A DNA stretch of 41,638 nt from Gemmatimonadota bacterium (GTDB lineage: Bacteria; Gemmatimonadota; Gemmatimonadetes; Gemmatimonadales; GWC2-71-9): NCBI GenBank assembly GCA_003222055.1, contig QHUT01000080.1:1-41638 (forward strand). Direction: 5' to 3'. The number at the start of each line of letters is the position of its first letter. The first letter of the stretch is position 1. The position numbers and the translations under genes were made by a program. The notes under the pieces were generated by a model. The model saw only the letters and a program-made list of their open reading frames with translations, was not told the DNA's origin and did not search any database. This document shows, piece after piece, positions 1-7,456 of this stretch.

Positions 1-1353
1 GGCGATAATCGCCGAGATTTCACTCCAGGCATTGATCCGCCACCAGTACCAGCGCAGCAGCAGCACCGCTCCGGTGCCGGCCCCGGTGATGATCAGGAGC
101 TTCCAGGCACCGCCGATCGACTCGATGCGGAACGCGACCGCGGCCGAGATCACGGTAAGCAGGCCCGTCACAACTCGCGACACCCGGACGTAGTGCGCCT
201 CGCTATCCTGCCGGCGCAGGAAGCGTCGATAGAAATCGTTCACGAGGTAGCTCGCGCCCCAGTTGAGCTGCGTCGCGATCGTCGACATGAAGGCCGCTGC
301 GAACGCGGCGACCATGAGCCCGCGCAGCGACGAGGGCAGGTAGTCGATCATCACCCGCACATAGCCCGTCTCCGGGTCCTTGAGGTTGGGGTACAGGATC
401 AGCGAGGCGAGCGCCGCGAGGATCCAGGGCCAGGGACGTACGGCATAGTGCGCGATGTTGAACCACAGCGTGGCGAGCAGGGAATGCTTCTCGTCCTTCG
501 CGCTCAACATCCGTTGCGCGACGTAGCCGCCGCCGCCGGGCTCGGCCCCGGGGTACCACGTGGCCCACCAGTTCACACCGATGTAGACGAAGAACGTGAT
601 CATCGGCATCCACGCCGAGCCGAGGTCGGGCACGAAATCGAGCACCGATCCCTGGCCGCCGGCGGTGGCGCCGCGCACCTGATCGATCGCCGCCAGCTTG
701 ACCCGCATCGCCTCGATGCCGCCCACGGCGTTCACAGCGAACACCGCCAGCACGATCACCATCCCCATCTTGATGATGAACTGAAACAGGTCGGTCACGA
801 GCACGCCCCATAGCCCCGACAGCGTCGAGATCGCGGAGGTGAGGAGGATCATCCCGACCACGATCCACAAGGCCTGCCCCTTCGAGATGCCGAACACCAG
901 CCCGAGAATCTTCGCCATCGCGAGGTTCACCCAGCCGAGGATGATGCAGTTGATGAGCAGACCCAGGTAGACCGCTCGGAAGCCGCGCAAGAACGCCGCC
1001 GGCGGACCGCTGTAGCGAATCTCCGAAAACTCGATGTCGGTCATCACGCCGGCCCGTCGCCACAGCCGGGCGTAGAAGAACACAGTGAGCATGCCGCTGG
1101 CGAGCAGGTTCCACCACAGCCAGTTGCCGGCGATGCCGTTGCGCGCCACGAAGCCGGTGACGACGAGCGGGGTGTCGGCGGCGAACGTCGTGGCGACCAT
1201 CGACGTGCCGGCGAGCCACCACGGAACATTGCGGCCGGAAAGGAAGTATTCCGCGGTGCTCTTGCCGGCCCGCCGCTTGTAATACAAGCCAACCGCAATG
1301 TTGAACAGGAAATACAGGGCGACGACCAACCAATCGGCGAGCGTAAGTCGCAT
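1..1353 (-). CDS. Sodium:solute symporter family protein (3' end beyond window)
   Basis: Reading leftwards from an ATG at 1353 the frame is open to the window edge (451 codons), so the C-terminus is missing. The protein starts MRLTLADWLVVALYF and is a chain of hydrophobic helices. Between them lie the features of the SSS/SLC5 family: an early 'SGRNVPWW' loop, 'TTFAADTP' in the second unwound helix, and a long helix pair near residues 150-210. The family couples Na+ entry to uptake of sugars, amino acids, vitamins or sialic-acid-type compounds through the inner membrane. Nothing in the sequence fixes the substrate. It is divergent from the Fe-S carrier gene, with 78 bp between the two starts, and a second symporter of the same family lies at 1865. 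The long open frame antisense to its codon phase around 203-1333 is only a shadow. Confidence 0.88.
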   Translation of the reverse strand, partial: MRLTLADWLVVALYFLFNIAVGLYYKRRAGKSTAEYFLSGRNVPWWLAGTSMVATTFAADTPLVVTGFVARNGIAGNWLWWNLLASGMLTVFFYARLWRRAGVMTDIEFSEIRYSGPPAAFLRGFRAVYLGLLINCIILGWVNLAMAKILGLVFGISKGQALWIVVGMILLTSAISTLSGLWGVLVTDLFQFIIKMGMVIVLAVFAVNAVGGIEAMRVKLAAIDQVRGATAGGQGSVLDFVPDLGSAWMPMITFFVYIGVNWWATWYPGAEPGGGGYVAQRMLSAKDEKHSLLATLWFNIAHYAVRPWPWILAALASLILYPNLKDPETGYVRVMIDYLPSSLRGLMVAAFAAAFMSTIATQLNWGASYLVNDFYRRFLRRQDSEAHYVRVSRVVTGLLTVISAAVAFRIESIGGAWKLLIITGAGTGAVLLLRWYWWRINAWSEISAIIA

Positions 1354-1380
1354 GAGCGCGCGGGCCTCGCGGGGCGAGAG

Positions 1381-1409
1381 TTGACAGGGCCGTCGGGACT
1401 TTCTAAGTT
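1381..1409 (+). promoter_or_regulatory. Sigma-70-like promoter of the Fe-S carrier gene
   Basis: A perfect -35 hexamer TTGACA (1381-1386) is followed after exactly 17 bp by TAAGTT (1404-1409, 4 of 6 to TATAAT). This places transcription start near 1416, about 16 nt before the ATG at 1432, with a GGAGG ribosome site (1421-1425) in the leader. Among the clearest promoters in the window. Confidence 0.65.
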
Positions 1410-1431
1410 CGCATGTGACAGGAGGATCGCA

Positions 1432-1791
1432 ATGGCGACGACGCAACGCTCGGCTCCCATCACCCTGACCCTGACCGACACGGCGGCGGTCGAGGTGCGC
1501 AAGTTCATGGCGGAGGAGAAGGTCTCCCCCGAGAGCGCCGGGCTGCGGATCGGCGTGCTCCCGGGCGGGTGCTCGGGGTTCCGCTACAGCCTGAGCATCG
1601 AAGACAAGCCCGCCGAGGACGACCTCGTGATCGAAAGCGCCGGCGTGCGCTGCTTCGTCGACGGGTTCAGCGCTCAGTACCTGAACGGCGTCACCCTGGA
1701 CTACAAGAGCAATTTCCAGGAGTCCGGGTTCGCCTTCGAAAACCCCAACGCCACCGGCGGCTGCGGCTGCGGATCGTCCTTCACGGTCTGA
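1432..1791 (+). CDS. A-type iron-sulfur cluster carrier (HesB/IscA/ErpA family)
   Basis: A 119-residue protein of the HesB/IscA/ErpA family, whose members accept an Fe-S cluster from the assembly scaffold and pass it to apo-enzymes in the cytoplasm. The three family cysteines are present: Cys47 in 'PGGCSGF' and Cys111/Cys113 in the C-terminal 'GGCGCGS'. The 'DGFSAQYLNGVTLDYK' stretch and the length are also typical. The ATG at 1432 is chosen over the upstream TTG because GGAGG lies 6 nt before it and the upstream codons are inside the promoter. The gene stands alone, with a promoter before it and an intrinsic terminator behind it. The sequence does not separate ErpA from IscA or SufA; no isc or suf neighbours are present, which favours a stand-alone ErpA-like role. 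Confidence 0.93.
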   Translation: MATTQRSAPITLTLTDTAAVEVRKFMAEEKVSPESAGLRIGVLPGGCSGFRYSLSIEDKPAEDDLVIESAGVRCFVDGFSAQYLNGVTLDYKSNFQESGFAFENPNATGGCGCGSSFTV

Positions 1792-1822
1792 GGCGGTTGG
1801 CCCTCTTCCCATCGGCACTTCG

Positions 1823-1848
1823 AGCCCGCGCGCGGCGCGGGCTTTTTG
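1823..1848 (+). terminator. Rho-independent terminator of the Fe-S carrier gene
   Basis: A perfect 8-bp GC-rich stem (1823-1830 with 1836-1843, loop CGCGG) runs directly into a five-T tract (1843-1847), 31 nt after the stop codon. The next gene starts only 17 bp later, so that gene needs its own start signal or read-through. Confidence 0.8.
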
Positions 1849-1864
1849 TTGCTCCGCTCCGCCG

Positions 1865-3325
1865 GTGCGTCCGCTCGACGTAGCCGTCATCGCGGCCTAC
1901 TGCGCCGCCGTCGTCGTCTTCGGCCTGGTGCTCTCGGGGCGCCAACGCGACGCGAGCGACTATTTCCTCGGCCACCGCGGCCTGCCCTGGTGGGCCATCA
2001 TGCTGTCGATCGTGGCGACCGAGACCTCCGCCCTGACGGTGATCTCCATCCCCGGTATCGCGGCCCGCGGCGACCTCAGGTTCCTGCAGCTCGCCTTCGG
2101 CTATCTGGTCGGTCGGATCGGCGTGGCGGCGTTCCTGCTCCCGGGCTATTTCGAAGGCACCCAGGACACCGCCTATCAGCGGCTCGAGCGCCGCTTCGGA
2201 CCGGGCGCGCGGCGCGCCGCCTCCGGCGTGTTCCTGCTCACCCGCGCACTCGCCGACTGCGTGCGGGTTTTCGCCACCGCCATCCCCCTCGCCATCCTCA
2301 CCCATTGGAGTCTGCCTGCGGGTATCCTCGCCATCGGCATCGTCACCGTGATCTACACGTGGGTCGGAGGGCTGCGGGCCGTCGTGTGGGTGGACGTGAT
2401 TCAATTGGGCGTGTACCTGCTGGGCGGCGTGGCCACGCTCGTGGTCGCCACCAGGCTCGCGGGAGGCGCCGCCGCGTTCACCCGGGCGTGGGACGCGGGG
2501 AAGCTCATCACGCTCGACTTCACACCCTCGTTCACGGTGCTGTACACGTTCTGGAGTGGGGTCGTGGGCGGCGCGCTGCTCGCCGGCGCGTCGCACGGTA
2601 CTGACCACGTGATCGTGCAACGGCTGCTGGCCGCGCGCGCGCTGAAGGACGCGCAGCGCGCCTTGATCGGATCGGGTGTGTTCATCATCGCCCAGTTCGC
2701 GCTGTTCCTGCTCGTGGGCACGAGCCTGTGGCTCGCCGGCATGGATCAGGGCGGGATACGAAGCGACACCATTTACCCGACCTTCGTGATCACCCGGCTT
2801 CCCGCGGGGCTGGCGGGCCTCGTAGTCGCGGGGATCCTTGCGGCCGCCATGAGCAGCCACGCCTCCGCGGTGAACTCCCTCGCCTCCGCCTCCACACACG
2901 ACTTTTACACGCCGCTGTCGGGCCGCCAGGAGCCGGCGCATCTCCTGTGGGTCGGGCGCTGGCTCACCCTGGTGTGGACGGCGGTGCTCGTCGCGGGCGC
3001 GATCGCGTTTCGCAACCAGAACACGCCCGTCGTCCAGCTGGCGCTCAGCATCGCATCGATCACGTATGGCGGCCTGCTCGGCACCTACATCCTCGGGGGC
3101 CTCTGGTCGCGCGCCCGCCAGCGCGACGTCATCGTGGCTATCGTCGTGAGCGTGCTCGCGATGACCCCCGTGGTGCTCGGCGTACCGTGGCGCTGGTTGC
3201 CTGGGCTCGCCTGGCCCTGGTACGTGCCGCTGGGGACGGCGGTGACCGTGCTAATGGGAATGGCCTCGTCGCTCGTCCGTCGGCCGGACGGGCGGACGGA
3301 CGGACAGGCCGCGCAGGCAGCATGA
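1865..3325 (+). CDS. Sodium:solute symporter family protein
   Basis: A 486-residue SSS-family transporter with about 13 membrane helices, starting at GTG 1865. Family marks include 'DYFLGHRGLPWW' near residue 35, 'ATETSALTVISIPG' in helix 2, and 'AGILAAAMSSHASAVNSLASAS' in the late Na+-binding helix, where the serines belong to the Na2 site. No good ribosome site is visible before the GTG, which sits just behind the terminator of the preceding gene. Its last codons overlap the following kinase gene by 4 nt (ATGA), so the two are translationally coupled. The transported solute is therefore likely the sugar phosphorylated by that kinase. N-acetylmuramate or N-acetylglucosamine is an inference from the kinase family and from the NamZ-like gene downstream. 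Confidence 0.88.
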   Translation: MRPLDVAVIAAYCAAVVVFGLVLSGRQRDASDYFLGHRGLPWWAIMLSIVATETSALTVISIPGIAARGDLRFLQLAFGYLVGRIGVAAFLLPGYFEGTQDTAYQRLERRFGPGARRAASGVFLLTRALADCVRVFATAIPLAILTHWSLPAGILAIGIVTVIYTWVGGLRAVVWVDVIQLGVYLLGGVATLVVATRLAGGAAAFTRAWDAGKLITLDFTPSFTVLYTFWSGVVGGALLAGASHGTDHVIVQRLLAARALKDAQRALIGSGVFIIAQFALFLLVGTSLWLAGMDQGGIRSDTIYPTFVITRLPAGLAGLVVAGILAAAMSSHASAVNSLASASTHDFYTPLSGRQEPAHLLWVGRWLTLVWTAVLVAGAIAFRNQNTPVVQLALSIASITYGGLLGTYILGGLWSRARQRDVIVAIVVSVLAMTPVVLGVPWRWLPGLAWPWYVPLGTAVTVLMGMASSLVRRPDGRTDGQAAQAA

Positions 3326-4236
3326 CGTCACCGTCCGCGGTGTTTCTCGGTGCCGATGCCGGTGGCTCGCACTCGAGCGTGGTCATCGGCTCGCCGTCGC
3401 AGGTGCGGGGCCGGGCGGACGGGCCGGGCGCAGCGATGCGGCCGGGCGCCGCGGCCGGGCCCGCCGCCGTGCTGGCGGAGACCGCCCGGCGGGCAGCGGC
3501 CCAGGCCGGCGTCCAACTCCCCGGCGATGCCGCCGTCGTCGGAGCGGCTGGCGCCGGACGGCGGCAGGAGCAGGCCGAGCTCGAAGCGGCGCTGGTAGAC
3601 GCCGGCGTCGCCCGCCGCGTGCGCGTGCTTGCGGACGGCGAGGTCGCGTTGACCACCGCTTTCGCGCGCGGCCCGGGCGTGCTCGTGAACGCCGGCACCG
3701 GCTCGATCGCCTACGCGCGCGTGCCGGGCGGCGAGATCCACCGCGCGGGCGGCTACGGGTGGCAGCTGGGCGATGAAGGCGGGGGGTACTGGCTCGGTCG
3801 CCGCGCGCTCGACTTGGCGGGGCGGGCGCAGGACGGCCGGGGCGAGGGCTCCACCCTCCTGGCCCGGCTGCTCGGGGCACTCGGTCTACAGCGGTTCGAC
3901 GATCTGGTGCGATGGGCGACGACGGCGACGCCGGCTCAAGTGGCGGCGCTCGCGCCGCACGTGCTCAACGCCGCGCGGGAGGGCGAGGTGGTGGCGCAGC
4001 GGGCGGTCGACGAGGCGGCGCACGAGCTCGTCGAGCTAGTCGTGATGCTGGGGCGCCATTTTCCCGACACGAGTGTGGTCCCAGTTGCGATCACGGGCGG
4101 CCTGCTCCTGCCGCAGTCGCCGCTCACCGCGGCGTTCCGCGATCGGCTGGCCGCGGCCTTCAAGCGAGCGCGCCTCGTGTCCGATCGCATCGATCCCGCG
4201 CTCGGCGCGCTGAAGCTGGCCGCGGAACTCGTGTAG
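3322..4236 (+). CDS. BadF/BadG/BcrA/BcrD-family sugar kinase (MurK/NagK-like)
   Basis: A 304-residue ASKHA-fold ATPase. Visible parts are the phosphate-1 loop 'GADAGGSHS' (residues 9-17), the phosphate-2 loop 'NAGTGS', the family signature 'GDEGGGYWLG', and the adenosine loop 'ITGGLL' near the C-terminus. Members of this length include N-acetylglucosamine kinase and Clostridium MurK, which phosphorylates both N-acetylmuramate and N-acetylglucosamine; the longer 2-hydroxyglutaryl-CoA activators have extra cysteines that are absent here. The ATG at 3322 overlaps the symporter stop (ATGA), giving coupled translation with the presumed sugar importer. The gene ends 9 bp from the convergent S9 peptidase. 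A MurQ etherase, expected if the sugar is MurNAc, is not seen in the window. Confidence 0.85.
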   Translation: MTSPSAVFLGADAGGSHSSVVIGSPSQVRGRADGPGAAMRPGAAAGPAAVLAETARRAAAQAGVQLPGDAAVVGAAGAGRRQEQAELEAALVDAGVARRVRVLADGEVALTTAFARGPGVLVNAGTGSIAYARVPGGEIHRAGGYGWQLGDEGGGYWLGRRALDLAGRAQDGRGEGSTLLARLLGALGLQRFDDLVRWATTATPAQVAALAPHVLNAAREGEVVAQRAVDEAAHELVELVVMLGRHFPDTSVVPVAITGGLLLPQSPLTAAFRDRLAAAFKRARLVSDRIDPALGALKLAAELV

Positions 4237-4245
4237 GCTGGGTCG

Positions 4246-6219
4246 TCAGTCGCGCGCGTCGAGCACCCAGCGCCGGAACCACTCCAGGTTCCGCCGCATC
4301 ACGTCGAGCTGGAGCTTCGGCTCGCCGACGCCGTGCCCCTGGCGGGGGTACACCACCATCGTGACCGGCACCTGGCGCCGCTTGAGCGCCGTGTACAGCT
4401 CGTAGCCCTGCGAGATCGGCACCCGCAGGTCGTTCTCGCCGTGCTGAATGAGCGTCGGTGTCGTCACGGCCTTGACGCGGAGCACCGCGGAGCGCGCCTG
4501 CCACAGCTCGGGAGCGTCCCAGAACTCGCCGCCAAAATACGACCCGATGAACCCTGGGATGTCGGCCACCCCCGCGTAAGAGACCAGGTTCGTTATGCCC
4601 GCGCCCACGGACGCGGCGCGAAACCGGGTCGTCTGGGTGATCGCGAAGGCCGTCAGGTACCCGCCGTAGCTCCACCCCATCACGCCGAGCCGGTCGCGGT
4701 CCGCGACGCCGCGCTCCACCAACGCGTCGATGCCGGCCATCGCGTCCCGGAAGTCGCCGCCGCCCCAGTCGCGGACGTTCGCATACCGGAATTCGCGGCC
4801 GTAGCCGCTGCTTCCGCGGACGTTCGGGCGGAGTACCGCGAAGCCGGCGGACGCGAAGGCGGCGATCGGGTATGAACCCACACCCCCGATGAACGTGCGC
4901 GTGAAGCTCGAGGGCGGGCCCCCATGCAGGATGGTGAGCAGCGGCACGGGCGCGCCAGGCCGGTAGCCCTCCGGGTAGGTCACGAGACCCTCGATCTCCC
5001 GGCCGTCGAATGACCGCCAGCGAATCGGTTCGGTCCTGCCGAACGGAATGGCGGGGAGTGACTGCAGCTCGGCGACCCGAGTCGGCGCGAATCGCGCGAG
5101 CCGGCTGACGTACGGCTCCGGCGCGCGATCCGGCGCCTCGGATACGAACCCGACATACGTTCCCGTGCCGTTCAGGGCCGGCGCGGACACCATGAGCGTG
5201 TCGGGCGAGAGATCCACCGCGGCGCCGCCATCCGACGGCAGGGCGCTGAGACGCGACACCGTACCGCGCGCCTCGCTGATGACCACGGCGCGCGCATCGC
5301 CCGTCCAACCCACGACCGCCGGTCGCCGGTCGAAGCTTTCCGCCAGCGATCGGACCGCGCCATCCACCGGCGAGACGAGTACGACGCGAAACGTGAGCGC
5401 ATACGTCGCCGGCGCGTCCGAGACCGTCACCGCGATCGAGCGACCGTCGGGGGACCACGCCGGGCCACCCTCGGCCGCAGACGTCGCCACGAGCGGGCGC
5501 GTTCTGCCCGTCGCGACGTCCACCACCGACACATCGGCCCGCACCCAATCGTCTCCCGAGGGCGAGGGCGAGTGCGAAAAGGCGATCGCGGCGCCGTCCG
5601 GCGACCAGTCGAACGCGGGGCCACTCATTCCCGCACCCACGTGCCCGCCCACCTGGACGTCCTGCGGGGTGAGCAGTCGGGCGGCCGCCCGGGCAGCGTC
5701 CCCCGCCACGTCGACCAGATAGAGGCGCGCGAACCGTTGTGCGTCCCCGACAACGCGCGCGTCGCGCGCCGACACGGGCGGGTCCGTCAGCACGAACGCC
5801 ATCCGGCGCCCATCCGGCGACCAGCGAAACTCCCCCACCTCCCCGGTTACGTCGGTGAGCCGCTGCGCCGGCGATCCGTCGAGCGCCACGCGCCACAGGT
5901 CCCGCTTCCCCGATCGGTTCGAGGCGAAGCCGAGCCAGCGCCCGTCCGGCGACCAGGCGGGGGAGCTCGCCGGGGTCTCGACCCGTCGGGCCGTCCTCTG
6001 CCCCGCGTCACCGACGGCATACACGTACACGGACGTCCGCCACTCACTCGGCTCCGCCTCCATGATCGGCTCCGACACTTCGACGGCCGCCCAGCGGCCG
6101 TCCGGCGAGACCGCCACGCTCCCTACGCGTTTGACCGAGAACGCCAGCTCCGGCGTCCAGCGCGGGACCGGAGCCTGCACGCTCGCTGTGAGGAGGAGAA
6201 CCAAGAAAGCCGTGGGCAT
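4246..6219 (-). CDS. S9-family prolyl oligopeptidase-like serine peptidase, exported
   Basis: A 657-residue protein with an N-terminal signal peptide (about residues 1-16). A TolB/WD-like beta-propeller follows, seen as repeated SPDG motifs at about 38, 90, 134, 206 and 256. The C-terminal alpha/beta hydrolase carries the full triad: Ser517 in 'GWSYGGY', Asp597 in 'HGENDLRVP' and His629 in 'PRQGHG'. The 'HGGPPSSF' oxyanion region is near 432. This is the dipeptidyl-peptidase IV / acylaminoacyl-peptidase layout; such enzymes clip short peptides in the periplasm. It faces the NamZ-like operon across a 43-bp divergent promoter region. With the muramidase it could digest stem peptides or peptidoglycan-derived peptides, but that is inferred from position only. 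Confidence 0.9.
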   Translation of the reverse strand: MPTAFLVLLLTASVQAPVPRWTPELAFSVKRVGSVAVSPDGRWAAVEVSEPIMEAEPSEWRTSVYVYAVGDAGQRTARRVETPASSPAWSPDGRWLGFASNRSGKRDLWRVALDGSPAQRLTDVTGEVGEFRWSPDGRRMAFVLTDPPVSARDARVVGDAQRFARLYLVDVAGDAARAAARLLTPQDVQVGGHVGAGMSGPAFDWSPDGAAIAFSHSPSPSGDDWVRADVSVVDVATGRTRPLVATSAAEGGPAWSPDGRSIAVTVSDAPATYALTFRVVLVSPVDGAVRSLAESFDRRPAVVGWTGDARAVVISEARGTVSRLSALPSDGGAAVDLSPDTLMVSAPALNGTGTYVGFVSEAPDRAPEPYVSRLARFAPTRVAELQSLPAIPFGRTEPIRWRSFDGREIEGLVTYPEGYRPGAPVPLLTILHGGPPSSFTRTFIGGVGSYPIAAFASAGFAVLRPNVRGSSGYGREFRYANVRDWGGGDFRDAMAGIDALVERGVADRDRLGVMGWSYGGYLTAFAITQTTRFRAASVGAGITNLVSYAGVADIPGFIGSYFGGEFWDAPELWQARSAVLRVKAVTTPTLIQHGENDLRVPISQGYELYTALKRRQVPVTMVVYPRQGHGVGEPKLQLDVMRRNLEWFRRWVLDARD

Positions 6220-6223
6220 GAGG

Positions 6224-6251
6224 TTGCAATCTAGGCCGCAGCGCGTAGCAT
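6224..6251 (+). promoter_or_regulatory. Candidate promoter of the NamZ-like operon
   Basis: TTGCAA (6224-6229), a 16-bp spacer and TAGCAT (6246-6251). Transcription would begin near 6258, about 5 nt before the ATG at 6263, so the mRNA would be almost leaderless; no strong ribosome site is present. It overlaps the opposing promoter of the S9 peptidase. Confidence 0.45.
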
Positions 6252-6256
6252 GTCAC
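6228..6256 (-). promoter_or_regulatory. Candidate promoter of the S9 peptidase gene
   Basis: On the minus strand GTGACA (6256-6251) is followed after 17 bp by TAGATT (6233-6228). The expected start is near 6221, next to the ATG at 6219, so the transcript would be leaderless. It shares nearly all its bases with the divergent promoter on the plus strand. Confidence 0.5.
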
Positions 6257-6262
6257 GGAATC

Positions 6263-7456
6263 ATGTCACGCTCCGTCGCACTGTTCGTCGCAGCCATCTC
6301 GGCGTGCGCATCTGCGCCCGTCGTCCGCCCGGGCATAGAGGTCTTCGTCGATCGCCCGCCCGCGCTGGTGCGCGGCAAACGGGTGGGGCTCATCACGAAC
6401 CAGTCCGGCATCGATCGCCGGCGACGCAGCACGATCGACTTGCTCCGCGGCGTGCCGGACCTGAGGCTGGTCGCGCTCTACTCACCCGAGCACGGTATCC
6501 GCGGCGTCGCCGAGACGCGCGTAGCCTCGACCGTAGACGAGACGACCGGGTTGCCCGTCCATTCGCTGTACGGCGACACCGAGAAGCCGACGCCACAGAT
6601 GCTCGAGGGGATCGACGTCCTGGTCTACGACATCCAGGACCTGGGCGTGCGGCAGTACACGTTCGAGTCCACGCTCGCGCTCGCGATGCAGGCCGCGGCC
6701 GAGAAGGGGATCCCCATCGTCGTATTGGACCGGCCGAACCCGGTCACCGGAACCATTCTCGAGGGGAACATCCTCGAGCCCGCATACCAGTCGTTCGTCG
6801 GCATCTATCCCGTCCTCTCGCGCCACGGCATGACGCTGGGCGAGCTGGCGAAGATGTACAACGCCGAGCAGCGGATCGGCGCCGACTTGACCGTCGTGCC
6901 GGTCGAGGGCTGGCGGCGCGACATGTGGTGGGACGAGACGGGACTGCCCTGGGTGAACCCGTCGCCGAATATCCGGCGGCTCGAAGCCGCGATCCACTAC
7001 CCCGGCACGGTGTTCTTCGAGGCGACGAATGTCTCGGAGGGGCGAGGCACGGACCTGCCGTTCGAGCAAATCGGTGCGCCCTGGCTCAGGAACACCGAGG
7101 TGGTCGCGACCATGAATGCGATGAACCTGCCCGGCATCCGATTCGAAGCGGTCGAGTTCCCGACCGCGGAGACAGCGCGGAAGTATCCCGGGCAGGTACT
7201 GAAGGGCGTGCGCTTCACCCTGACGGACCGCGCCTCCTACCGGCCGTTGGCGACGTCCTTGCTGATGATCGACGTCATCCGGCGACTCCACCCCGATCAA
7301 TTCCAGTGGGCGGGCGCGACCGTCGAGCGCCACGGCGGCAGCGCACGGCTGCGGCAGGCGATCGAGGCCGGCACGCTTCCCGAGCTACTGCGGGAGTGGG
7401 AGCGCGACCAAGCGACGTTCCGGACAAAGCGGGCCCCGTACCTCATCTACCGATGA
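6263..7456 (+). CDS. namZ: DUF1343 / NamZ-like exo-beta-N-acetylmuramidase, lipoprotein
   Basis: A 397-residue DUF1343 protein. The first 15 residues form a lipoprotein signal with lipobox ISAC (lipid Cys15). The body holds the family landmarks 'GLITNQSG', 'LYSPEHGIRG', 'HSLYG', 'VYDIQDLGVRQYTF', 'VLDRPNPV' and 'PNIRRLEAAIHYPGTVFFE...SEGRGTD'. The DUF1343 family was shown through B. subtilis NamZ (YbbC) to release terminal N-acetylmuramate from peptidoglycan chains. ATG 6263 is chosen because it gives the lipobox; an upstream in-frame extension would run through the promoter. The stop overlaps the next start by 4 nt (ATGA). Placement next to a MurK-like kinase and symporter fits murein salvage. 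Whether MurNAc is the actual substrate is inference. Confidence 0.88.
   Translation: MSRSVALFVAAISACASAPVVRPGIEVFVDRPPALVRGKRVGLITNQSGIDRRRRSTIDLLRGVPDLRLVALYSPEHGIRGVAETRVASTVDETTGLPVHSLYGDTEKPTPQMLEGIDVLVYDIQDLGVRQYTFESTLALAMQAAAEKGIPIVVLDRPNPVTGTILEGNILEPAYQSFVGIYPVLSRHGMTLGELAKMYNAEQRIGADLTVVPVEGWRRDMWWDETGLPWVNPSPNIRRLEAAIHYPGTVFFEATNVSEGRGTDLPFEQIGAPWLRNTEVVATMNAMNLPGIRFEAVEFPTAETARKYPGQVLKGVRFTLTDRASYRPLATSLLMIDVIRRLHPDQFQWAGATVERHGGSARLRQAIEAGTLPELLREWERDQATFRTKRAPYLIYR

Noticed and set aside
203-1333. Long minus-strand open frame (376 codons) in another phase over the first symporter
   Set aside because: It is rich in Arg, Gly and Ala with no domain pattern, while the frame starting at 1353 gives a clean membrane transporter; a high-GC shadow.
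4160-5896. 578-codon minus-strand frame inside the S9 peptidase
   Set aside because: Same strand but shifted phase, with low-complexity Arg/Gly-rich sequence; the S9 frame has signal peptide, propeller and complete catalytic triad.
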